A stretch of DNA of 64,000 nt, taken from the NCBI RefSeq assembly GCF_027943255.1, contig NC_072894.1, positions 75,369,601 to 75,433,600 of the forward strand, written 5' to 3'. The stretch is from Anastrepha obliqua. Its lineage: Eukaryota > Arthropoda > Insecta > Diptera > Tephritidae. The translations under genes and the position numbers were made by a program. How positions within the stretch are numbered: the stretch's first letter is position 1; the number at the start of each line of letters is the position of its first letter. Positions 54,235 through 64,000 of the stretch are shown here, one piece after another. The notes beneath the pieces were generated by a model, which worked only from the letters and a program-made list of their open reading frames with translations, made no database searches and was not told the origin of the DNA.

Positions 54235-55450
54235 TTACTTCTTTTAACCTTTTTACTCACTTTTGGCCGAAATTTTAAGCAAATTCGATAGAAATATTAT
54301 GTTTTCGTATTGACTTCCTTTCCAAAATGTTTTCGATAGCGACTTTTCTAATGACATTTGCGTTAAATTTCCATTTTTTCTCCTGCGTTTTATAAATAAT
54401 GATTCAATTATGCCACGAGTCGAAAATCCAGGTCATTCTTTTTTGCCCAGTGCACGCAAAATTTGCGTAACAGGGCTATTACCTCAGAATTAGTTTTTCA
54501 AGATAGAATTGTTTTTCAAGCGAACGGCGATAATCCATTTCGCATCGTGGAGATATGAAACAGAGTTTCAGATTATTTTTTGATCAGCTTAGGAATCCGG
54601 GTTTTTCAGATTATTGGGATTGCGTATCTCTACTCATAATACATGATTTATAAACATAAATTTTTATAACGTTACGTAAAAAAAAACTTATAACCGAGTT
54701 ATACAATGGGCATAAAAAGCAATATACCAAAAACCACAGCAAAAAAACTGCATCAATAGCAACAAATCAACAGTATCGACGCACGCTTTTCTCGTTTGAC
54801 AATTTGTAGCGCGACGCATTGTAATTGTTGACTGTTTGCCGTTTAGGATTTTTGCCCCCATCTCTAGTTGTTGCCAGAGTTTTTCGCTTTTTTTTTGGTT
54901 TGTTTTTTCTGTTGTTTTCATTTTGGTTTTTCTTTTTTATGATTGCCCATTTTTGTCTCAGTTTTTAGGCTTAACTCGGTTTCAGTTTGGCTCGGCGTTT
55001 GCTTTGTGAAATGTTGTTTGACGTAATGGAGACACCAATGCATTGTCGGCAATGATAATTATGTTGGTAATGATGAAGCGTGATACAATTGATGAACGAA
55101 TGATAGAATGAGGTTGATGTTGCAATATTACGCAACAAAAATTTTTTTTGTGGTTACTGTTACAAACAAATATGAATCTACTATTTATTATAAAATTTAT
55201 TGTTACATGAAGTAAAATGTCGGTTGACGGATTTTTTATAACAGCTAAATAACTGATAAAAATTACGAAAAAGCTAAACAGAGTCATGGGAATATATTTA
55301 CATATATTAAAAGCAGACTCTGATTCATCTAATAGATGCATCACCGATTACTTGGACGTACACGATGCACCAGACGAATAAAAATAATAACATTCAAAAA
55401 ATTAGTAGTCTAGCTAGCGAAGCGCTACTCCTAAGACATAATAATTGATA
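54235..55450. other. No gene recognised
   Basis: AT-rich; minus frames at 54688-54921 and 54982-55344 show no domain. Confidence 0.4.
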
Positions 55451-55454
55451 ACAG

Positions 55455-55985
55455 TTATCATCTAAATCGATTATCAGCGCGGTTGTTAAGGTCGGTGATG
55501 CCGATATCATCGGCATACGCTAACAATTGTACGCTCTTATACATCAGGTTAAAGAAGTCACACGACGGCGAGTCATCCTGTCTGAAACCTCGTTTGGTAT
55601 CAAACGGCTCGGAGAGGTCCTTCCCAATTCTGATGGCGCTGCTTGTATTGAGCAACGTCATCTTGCATAGCCGTATTAGTTTTGTGGGGATACCAAATTC
55701 AGACATCGCGGCATACAGGTAACTCCTTTTCGTACTGTCGAATGCAGCTTTGAAGTCGACGAAAGGATGGTGTGTGTCGATTCTCCTTGCATGGATCTTT
55801 TCCAAGATTTGGCGTATTGTGAATGTTTGGTCGATAGTAGACTTTCCAGGTCTAAAGTCACACTGATAAGGTCCAATCAGTTGGTTGACGGTGGGCTTCA
55901 GCCTTTCACACAATACGCTCGTTAGAACCTTGTACGCGATATTTAGAAACCCAAGAAACAGCAAAATCTCGAGAAAGAGCATTCT
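55455..55985 (-). pseudogene. RTE-like LINE RT fragment
   Basis: An open minus frame of 174 codons: LNIAYKVLTSVLCERLKPTV (55945-55886), NQLIGPYQCDFRPGKSTIDQ (about 55885-55826), FTIRQILEKIHARRIDTHHP (55822), FVDFKAAFDSTKRSYLYAAM (55762-55703; first catalytic Asp), RGFRQDDSPSCDFFNLM (GFRQGD-type motif with a changed residue), deletion, then YKSVQLLAYADDIGITDLNN (about 55540-55480; active site intact). Truncated at both ends. Same family as 10125 and 35106, in opposite orientation. Confidence 0.88.
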
Positions 55986-55989
55986 TGGA

Positions 55990-57055
55990 TGAAAAGGGTT
56001 AAGCGAGAATGTAAAGAGGCAATTAGTGTCAAGAGGCAGTTATGTGTCACGTATATAGGTCAGATTTTGAGCAGGTGGAAGTCGGATTCCATACCACGGA
56101 ATTCGGAGCGCGACAGTTTCTAAACATGGTAATGAAATCTCGGTAAATGTCGTCCGAAGCCTGCCTGCCGTTTAGTCCAGGAGATGTCTTATACATGCAC
56201 AGGGTTTGTCGGTGAATTCCCGTGGAGAGTTCTTCTTACTCTGAAAGTGGCTTCGCTATCGCTCCCAGCAGGGATTCCACTTTCTGCAAAAGCTGTTTAA
56301 CAAGGGGCATGCACGTCCCATTAGATGAATATGATGTTCAGAGGGATAAGAAAACATCTAATTGTAGTGCAAAATAATAATTGAGTGCACATTTGCAACA
56401 AATATGTGGCTTAGCCCACTCTGTTCTACTAGTCACCTCCGACAAGATAAACAGTGAGTACTTTAGAGCCAAGCAGCCATTCGTCCTCGTTTTCTTCGCT
56501 TTCATTAGTAAACCTAAATATTTTCTATATCAAATTTAGAATCTCTGCTTTCACGGTGATTCCACCGAAACCTACCCGAGCTTCGTAAGTAAATTTAAAT
56601 ATGAACAAAATACGATTTAAGTCCACAGTTTGAATTTTCAGATAGAAAGGTTAGAAGAAAAGGAAGTATCTCCCATCCAAAATCAAATTAGAAGTATATA
56701 AAAGAATTGGGATTTCTAACCCTACCAGTAGAGCCTAACTAAATCCGGAAATTGCGTTGTATACTAAATTAAATAATGTCTAGCAATCCTCTTTTGACGA
56801 GTCTTTCCAAAAATATAGCAGACATGAATATTTGAATTATTTAGACAGTCTAAGCCCAACCACGCCGCTGATAATATTCACATATTATTCCAGATAATAA
56901 TGCAGAGAAAAATTGTTTGGTGTCTGGGCGCTTGCTGTTTCCATCGAGCCCTGAGCCGCCAATAAAAATAATTAGACACGACTGCCTGTAAATGATCACT
57001 ACCAGTATATAGGAGACTTTAATAAGAACATTGCAGTTTTGTATTTAATTGCTAA
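55990..57055. other. No gene recognised
   Basis: No TE or coding signature that I can support. Confidence 0.4.
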
Positions 57056-57059
57056 CGTA

Positions 57060-57300
57060 CACTTTAATTTGTACAATCTGACAATGTCAAAAACTCTTCC
57101 AGATTTACGCTTTTACGTACAAGGTTCTGGGCTATTATTTTTGTGCCTTCCAATGTGAAGTCGGCATCTTTTAGCTCGCGCAACCTCGACCTTCGTCAAG
57201 TTACCTTTGGCCTACCGCACCTCTGCTCCCTAGCGGGTTCCAGTTCAGTGCCATTCTTGTGATGCTTTCTGCTGGTTTTCTGGTGATAGGTCATCACCAC
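57060..57300 (-). pseudogene. LINE ORF2 C-terminal fragment
   Basis: Minus strand, across frames: MALNWNPLGSR (57273) joined to RCGRPKVT and RRSRLRELKDADFTLEGTKI, then IAQNLVRKR. This is the same basic C-terminal signature as LEWNPQGSRR at 45698 (form xLxWNPxGxRxxGRPxxTWRR). Short and frameshifted. Confidence 0.5.
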
Positions 57301-57304
57301 TTTC

Positions 57305-60240
57305 TGCGTTTGATTTGCCATAAGAAATTTCTAATAATTTCTAAACCTTACTTTTGCGAACGTTCAACATGTGAAAAAAAGTGATGGAAAATTTCCTCCA
57401 CATGTCTACCACTACTGGATTAGCTCGCAAACTCCATTTGCGTTTTTTTTTTTTTTTTCAAAAGTAAATTTAAAAATATCTTTCAAATATTGATTGTTTT
57501 TTGCATTCTGTAGCTCTTGGTGCTTGGGAATTCTATATACATATACTCACGTATACTTATCCAAGGGTTCCAAGTTGGAACAACGGGTCACAACAAGATT
57601 TTTCCAATAGAATCTATTGTATGCCAAAACTTTCTCTTCACTTCAGTTTAGATTCATGGAGCGGATTTCCAGTTCTAGAAGTCTCTTCCAGGCATTTCCT
57701 AGTCTCCCTCGACTATGGCTATTAGAAATATTCGAGTTTATGGTAGTTCTTTTGAATTCTACGCTTCCTTTGTGCAGGACATGGTCAATCCAGCCCCATT
57801 TTCTTCCTTAAGCCAGAATATCTTCAAGATTCTCCACAGATAACGATTTATGAAGACTTGCAGTACATTATCGTCAGCTGTTGTTGATGATATACAGATT
57901 GAGTTCATGAGCAATACTTCGTTCCATTGATTCGATTAATAGAACAGGATGCATACAGTTGCTACACATTCAATTTTTAAAACAAACAAAACAATTGCTG
58001 AATTTAATTATTCCTATTTTATCTGCCGTAAAAATCGACACATACAATTTTTGTCTTCTATAGTGGAATTGCATTGGCAAAAACTGTGAATATAAAGGGA
58101 AGGTATAGAACTCGGAAGCAATGTAAAAAAAGCACAGCTGTGAACCATGAACCCAAAAAAAAAAAACAAAAATAGAACAAATAATATTTATAATTAAATA
58201 AGGTTAATGTATGCAAATTAATTTATTTAAAATGATAATATACCAAATGTAGCTGTAGCTACTGTGGAAACTGCTTTCCAAGACCCAGTAGACAATTTTA
58301 AGCAGACTCTAAGAAGGTAATGTGAAAATATATGCATCTGAAATGTTCATCTACATACTAAGTACCAGGAATTTGTACCAGATAGTGAAAACAAAATTAA
58401 AGCAAAAAAGGAAGCGACAATCTGGTGACCGTTGTGACCACATTGAATTATGGAGGGATCACTTGTCTAGTCTAACAAATGGATGAAATCATTGGTGTGG
58501 GTCAAGACATTGACGTCACTTTACAACCTTACTTTCCTTACCCTCTTTCCGCCCAACCGACTTGAGAGACGCAGCCCGCTGATGTACGGATCATTTTTGT
58601 GTTTGCGTAGTGCCAAGAAAAGCAGGAGTTTGTTAAGCCTCGGAATAAAAAAATAATCAGAAAAAATTATGAATTAAAGCTGGCGATATAAATACCATCG
58701 TCAATTATTTATTGAGAGGCGATAGTATCGTTTTATTGATGGTAAAAAGCGCGTCCGATTAATCAAAAGAGGTGGAAAGAGAATTCAAGGTTTGGCATAA
58801 AGAACGAAGTGGAGCACTAAGTCTGTAATTTTTTTTTTGTTCGTGATGCGGCCGCTGGGGACTGATGGCAAGTAGACGAGCAGCTGGTAAGGTTACATAT
58901 ATAAAATATGGTCCGCAAACTTGATATCCAATGCATCCTTCCAAGGGGGACTGAAAGGGGAAAGGCGGAGTTCATTCCACACTAGTGTTTTAGAGCATAT
59001 TTAATGACAAACTACTTCAAGATCAAGAGAGAAGAGATTAATAGCCGATAGTTAAAGATGAATAGCCACTTAAGTATGATTAGAGGAATATTTTAAGGTA
59101 CCTCAGTTAGAGATATCTAAATCTTTGTATCAAATAGTCCGTTGACAGTGGACTAATTTCGATTCGAAGACGGCCTCATTGTTTTCGTTTATAATTTCAA
59201 GTAGAGTTAACTTCTTCTGTTTTTCTATAGTCATATTCCAACGTGTTCCGCGGGTGTAGTAGCCCGCCCGTAAATCCTTTCATTGGAATTTCTCTTACGT
59301 GGCGAATCCCAAACTGTGTGAGCGCCTAACTCTTGTGATGTTTTGTTTCAGTATATAGTTAACCGCTCAGTATATGGTTAGCCGCACCTACCGGTGAACG
59401 AAAACTACAGACCCTGGACCATATCCGCTTTCTCTTTCTCGCTTTAACTTTACTTGCGACTTAGAGAATATTTGAGCGGAGTTTTGAGTTACGAGCTGCA
59501 TGACTCTTATCCAAAATAACCCTTTCTGACCACTACCAGCTCAAGAGCAGTTGAAAGCTTTTGTCCCATGCGTGAATGCCAGCACAGGATACCCATCTCT
59601 CTGGACTGATAGTATTCTTGGAAATCAAATACTGGGATAAGGGAAAAGAAGGAACCAGTTTTCTTGTGTTATTAGAAAGAAGCTCTTACTAATATGAAGT
59701 TGACGTCTCTAGTTTTAATTAATTTATTAGAGCTTCCTAGGATGGATGGAAGATATCAACCATCATCATTTACTAATAGAAGATTATGCGCGCTTCAAAA
59801 TTTTACGAAATTTCGAATTAATTGCAGCCAAGAAAGTCCATTGGATACTTGTAACAGCACTAAAAATTGGCATAAGTAATACTTTAGAAATCTATTTTAT
59901 CTATTAAGTTGGATAAAAGATTATAGAGGGTGGATTTCTTAAGAAAATGTCCCTTTCTCCTTCCTATAATTCGAGTAAGAGGCCTCTTATTTCTCGTGCT
60001 AAATAACGCCTGTAGAGAGCCTTTCCTTTTCCTCAGCTTCTGGCAACATCGAATGCTTTCAGCGTTGGAGCGTTTGAACTCGTTCATGCAATATGACCCA
60101 ACCGGCGGATCTTTATTATCTGATTCTTTTCTAGAGATAGTGTCGTCAATCTGATCACTAGTACACTCCCGTGGGAGCCTTTAAGGATATTCATTAATAT
60201 CTGTCTTAATATATTATTAGCTTAAGGCAAGTACTTATAT
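57305..60240. other. Unassigned DNA
   Basis: Mixed composition. Poly-T at 57446-57460, poly-A at 58155-58172. A short direct repeat CAGTATAT(A/G)(G)TTA(A/G)CCGC occurs twice at 59349-59389. No domain-bearing frame found. Confidence 0.4.
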
Positions 60241-60245
60241 ATATT

Positions 60246-60465
60246 ACCCTTTTTGGGTAGCTCCACAATTGGCTCAGAACGGCAGATGGTATTTATGAGG
60301 AGTTTCTTCATGACAGAAATACACTCGGAGGTTTGGCATTGCCTGCAGAGGGACAATCGCCATTAGAATAAACTTTTTCTAACAATTTGTGTTTCGCGCC
60401 CGTGATTTCGAACCGCCTGCAAGTCCATGATAGTCCCGTGCCATCTAATTCGGCAAGGGTGACCA
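60246..60465 (-). repeat. tRNA-derived SINE, copy K (diverged)
   Basis: Minus strand: decayed A box (TTGCCGAATTAG), GGCACGGGACTATCATGG, B-box relic GGTTCGAAATCAC (60414-60402), TTCTAATGGCGATTGTCC, GGCAATGCCAAACCTCCGAG, TGTCATGAAGAAACTCCTCA, ACCATCTGCCGTTCTGAG, and a 3' end ACCCAAAAAGGG. The segment with CTCCATTTGTGG and AGGAGGAGGAGC is deleted. Confidence 0.72.
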
Positions 60466-60564
60466 GCAAGGGTGAGCGGCAAGGATGAATGGAGAGCCGA
60501 AGATGGCTAGGAAAGCGAAAGGGATGTGTTATATTTGTATATCTGGGAGGTTTCATCTTTGTAT

Positions 60565-60715
60565 ATCCAAAGGCAGATGGAAGAACTGATAGATGGCCGC
60601 AGTAGAAAACGATCCCAGAGATTTGGCAATACGTAATTACGAAGCAAAAGCTCTAGATAACCCGCTTTGGAGGAGCATTGTGAAGAAAGCTTTAACGCTT
60701 TCCGCGTAGCGACGT
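60565..60715 (+). pseudogene. LINE ORF2 C-terminal fragment
   Basis: Reads AAVENDPRDLAIRNYEAKAL then DNPLWRSIVKKALTLSA, matching the pattern IRNWxxKALDRxxWRxIVxxAK at the end of RTE/L2-like LINE ORF2. About 120 bp only, next to SINE copy K. Confidence 0.42.
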
Positions 60716-60719
60716 TATG

Positions 60720-62885
60720 AATGATAATCACCATATCTGTGGTCTGCTGCTTATACCAATGTGGTGACTGTAACTACCACTTCCCACATTTAGTGGACAT
60801 TGAGCCTCGGAGGATTATCGGGAAGACTCGTTCCCTTATGGTGAAGAACTTAATGCAATAGAAATTCGTAAATATTTTGCGATGATCAGCATGAGAGTTT
60901 ACAAAGTTTGTAAATATTTGCTTTGCTCTCTACTTTGTTGTATTTTCCAAAGGTCTCTCACGGGGAGAAATCAATTGTCTTACCAGCGTTCAGAGGTTTT
61001 CTAATAAATCTTCCACTAATTCTTTTTGTTTTTGTTTGGCTTTAGTAGCATCGTATTGTACCTACGTGCACAAACACACTCATTCACATTCTTTAGAAGT
61101 TTAATTGTGTTTCATATAAGTCGGTTTTAAGCCTCTCAATACAAAGAATTATTCAGTTGGAAACCAAACCATATCCCAGCAGGGAAGCTACTTATCGATA
61201 TCAATAATCAATACCGACATATGCAGATTTGTTTGCGATTACTTCGCAAGCATTTAATTAATTCTCGTTTCCTCGCATTTATTATTATTGTTGTTTTTTT
61301 GCAACAGAGTTGAGCAACAAGTGCCGTTTGTTGGTTGTTATCAGCTTAGCAAAATGCATGCCCCATTCAAATACGTCCAATGTGTGTTTAAATGCAGACT
61401 TGTAGTATACTCGTATATATGCATTAACGCACATACACACACGCATCAGCCAGTGTTGCACTTTGGCTTGTATCTCTTTATCTGCGCGGATTATCACACC
61501 TCGACGTTTGCTACGCAGCTTACAAAATGCTTAATTGATTATATTTGCAATCGAAGGCAGTAGCAGACAACAAACAAGCTAACAACAATAACAACAGCAA
61601 CAAACGGCAGCAGTACAATTCCTCTGACTTGCTGGACATACACAAAGGCCACTTACCGCTTATTTGTATATACATACATGCATGTAATTGTATTTGTGAG
61701 TAGGCAGGCATATGCCTAACGCCTCATTTCATATTTATCACGTTGTGGCCATCGATTGCGATTAAAATCGAACCCAGCCACGCCGCAGATCGATAGATGT
61801 TTTATGGCCATCTAAGTCGCCCAAGTCAAGCGAGTGGCCAACAGCGTTTTGCAAGCGCTTTTATGTATATTTGTATTTAGCTGGGGTCTTTTTCTTTTTT
61901 TTCCTTTTTATTTTCTTGAAAATACACTCTTACAAAGGCATTTGTACATTTGTTGCAGTTGCAACTTAAGCTTTATTTGCGCTCTCAATTCACACGCGCC
62001 ACATTTAGCTGCGGCGTTTACCTGCTTGTTTGGTTTCTTTTGCTCTTTTCTTTTGTGAATTTATTAGTTAATTCAATTTGTTTTTCTCTTTTTCTAGTAT
62101 TATGGCTTGACTGTCTAATCGATTGCGTTGCCGAGCGAAAATAAAAAAAGTTAAATAAAATAAAAAGTGGATGAAAAACATGAGAAATAACAAGCAGTTC
62201 CAACACGATCACTATGTTGCAGTTCACAATTACAAACAGTCCTAAAGCGATAGCAACAGCAACAACAACAACAGCAACAGCGGTGTGAACAACACATGCC
62301 GTTACTGCTGCTTTGGTTTCTATTTTTTTTCTGCAATCGCAAAAATTTTTTATTTGCATTCGACTTGGACCTCTTATTCCCAAAATAAACTCGATTTACT
62401 GATTAATTCAAAATAAATAAGTTTATGTAATCTTATTAGCAATAAGACACCGTTGCAATTTATACCGTTATAACAGTGCATGGATATAAAGGGTGCTCTT
62501 TTAGAGAGATATAATAATATTTAGTTAATTTAAGATATGAAGCTCAAATGTTGGAGAAATTAGAATTATCAATGGGCAGTCGTAGCAGAGCAGTCCTCCT
62601 GAATGTTCACTACAGGCATGAAACATCAAATGATGAGATAAATGATATAATGATGATATAAAGTTTTTCCCGCCCCTTAGCAATCAGTACAAAATTCCAC
62701 TTCTAACTTGCAGAAACCTTTCATAAAAACCAAAGTATATGTAAAAGTATGTTACATACAGACAGCGTTTGCCTTCTGCATACTTGTTACGATTTTTTTT
62801 TTCAAACTCGTTAACCCTTACATACAGATGCATTACAAATATATAGTTCTAACCTACCAATTTGCCATTCAGTTTTCTGAAAATA
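60720..62885. other. Host-like non-coding DNA
   Basis: CAACAACAACAACAGCAACA-type repeats (62250-62280), ACACACACGC (61434) and AACAGCAACAAACGGCAGCA (61590) tracts. Open frames run through these repeats. No TE recognised until 62890. Confidence 0.42.
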
Positions 62886-62889
62886 AAAC

Positions 62890-64000
62890 TATTCTTTGTA
62901 AACTTTTAAATATCGCTCCTAATATTTCTATTATTGCAGCTGAAATTAAAATAAATTGTTGCTTCTCATTATTTTCAATCTATATACCTCCTCAACAAAG
63001 CTTCTCTATTACAGACATATTCAATATAATATAGTCCATAAATACAACAGTATTAACACTGGCGATTTCAACGCCTGGAGCCCTTTTTGGGGCTCACCTA
63101 CTAGCAACTGGAGAGGTAAAATTATTGGAGATCTTATTCTAGCATCTAATCTGGCTGTTTTATATGATGGGTCTCCCACCCATCTTAGCACACCCAATAC
63201 CTTAACGCACATCGCCATAGCTTTGTTCTCTGCACAGCTCTTTCCCCTAAGTACATGGCATACCATCAACGACCTTCACAATAGCGATCATGTCCCAACA
63301 ACAACCTCAATATCCATCGAACGCTCTGCCTCTCACTCCGAAATACCACAGTTTAATACCAAAAAGGCTCCCCAGTTTCAAAATAAAATTCAAACTTTTT
63401 CCCAACAGTGGATAATAACAACGCTGAGGCAACGTTAATCCAAAAAATCATTCGAAAAGCAGCTAACGCGTCAATCCCGCTCACATCTTACAAAAGAAAC
63501 TCTAGGTCAGTTCCCTGGTGGTCCTCAAAACTGAAGTTCTAGTTAAGAGATTCTAAACAAAATGCATGGCATGCCTTCCAAAGATGTTTATCCATTGACA
63601 ATCTTTTCTCGCATGACTCAAGCTTTCCCATTACTTTTTGTTCCGCCAAGTTCAGTTAAAGCTAAACTCATGAAAAGGCGGATTAACTTCTATGAAATAG
63701 AAATTTGTCTTAAATCTCTAACTGTCACTACCCCGGGGCATGATAAAATAACCTACCCTATGCTTAAGCTGGCAGCTAATGCCTTCAAAGTACGTATACT
63801 CAACTTATTCAACAAAATTTTTGACAGTGGAGTCATTCCACAATTCTTTAAAACTGCAATCATTATCCCAATAAGGAAATCAAACAAAGAAATTTCCCTC
63901 TTAGATTCCTATCGCTCAATCTCTCTGCTCCCCTGCACCAGCAAGCTTTTGGAAAAAATTATTTCTAAACGCTTGCTGTGGTTTCTTGTTTCTATAAATG
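62890..64000 (+). pseudogene. I-like LINE ORF2 (endonuclease and RT start)
   Basis: Endonuclease: SIIAAEIKINCCFSLFSIYI (62932) with PPQQSF, frame change near 63040, GDFNAWSPFWGSPTSNWRGK (63062), TPNTLTHIAIALFSAQLFPL (63190) and HNSDHVPTTTSI (63278). GDFNA and SDHxP are the catalytic motifs of apurinic-type LINE endonucleases. RT start: TPGHDKITYPMLKLAANAFK (63732), LNLFNKIFDSGVIPQFFK, IIIPIRKSNKE and SYRSISLLPCTSKLLEKI (63909). I-clade by motif style. At least two frameshifts and a TAG near 63541; the element runs past the window end. Confidence 0.85.

Noticed and set aside
62018..62383. 121-codon minus-strand gene rich in Val/Ala/Cys
   Set aside because: Reads through CAACAACAGCAACAG repeats; a simple-sequence artefact.
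62577..62645. Another SINE head (GTCGTAGCAGAGCAGTCC)
   Set aside because: Only an A-box-like word; no B box and no SINE body follows.
1..64000. CRISPR arrays, bacterial operons or phage genes
   Set aside because: No spaced direct repeats, no ribosome-binding-site-led gene series; the sequence is insect nuclear DNA.
1..64000. LTR retrotransposons or endogenous viral genes
   Set aside because: No paired LTRs, primer binding site, protease, integrase or envelope motifs seen; all RT fragments are of non-LTR type.

Overview
The window is eukaryotic, insect and almost certainly from a higher fly, most likely a tephritid fruit fly. It is AT-rich, has short CA, CAA and TATGTA microsatellites, and is crowded with decayed transposable elements (TEs) of types common in flies. 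These are D34D mariners, DD41D elements of the kind first described from Ceratitis (rosa), DD37D maT-like elements, and Jockey-, R1/LOA-, I- and RTE-like non-LTR retrotransposons. The genus cannot be fixed from sequence alone. I recognise no intact host protein gene, no rRNA and no true tRNA gene. The open frames longer than about 100 codons are TE remnants or chance frames.

Layout. 1-260: tail of a LINE. 957-2223: a nearly complete mariner with TA target duplication, about 30-bp terminal inverted repeats (TIRs) and a broken transposase. 2248-5517: a block with Tc1-like inverted ends that encloses a Jockey RT remnant and a DD41D remnant. 6-8 kb: mariner relics and the first tRNA-derived SINE. 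8.9-10.5 kb: a LINE ORF1-like relic, a GC-rich block and an RTE-like RT relic. 12.3-13.3 kb: a SINE split by a 5'-truncated LINE with an 11-bp target duplication. 14-27 kb: R1-like LINE ends, mariner and DD41D relics and six SINE pieces. 29-33 kb: two SINE copies, then a LINE nested in another LINE with a 12-13-bp target duplication. 34.5-37 kb: an internally deleted DD41D element, then an RTE-like LINE split by a 726-bp TTAA-flanked element. 39-51.9 kb: R1-like, mariner, maT-like, I-like, RTE/L2-like and Jockey relics. 52-64 kb: mostly single-copy-looking DNA with a few LINE and SINE relics, ending in an I-like element that runs off the window.

How the parts work together. The window records serial transposition. 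A SINE family of about 310 bp (eleven recognisable copies on both strands, with a tRNA-Ser-like head carrying A and B boxes) is the most repeated unit and is my best candidate for a poorly described system. It should be transcribed by RNA polymerase III and moved by a partner LINE. Three clean nested LINE insertions with target duplications, and one TTAA element inside a LINE, give a relative order of events. The DD41D family shows decay from a near-complete copy to a TIR-bounded internally deleted derivative. The long stretches without TEs (10.5-12.2, 16-17.4, 27.3-29.2, 37-39, 52-54 and 61-62.6 kb) look like host intergenic or intronic DNA. They could hold regulatory sequence or small exons that I cannot prove.
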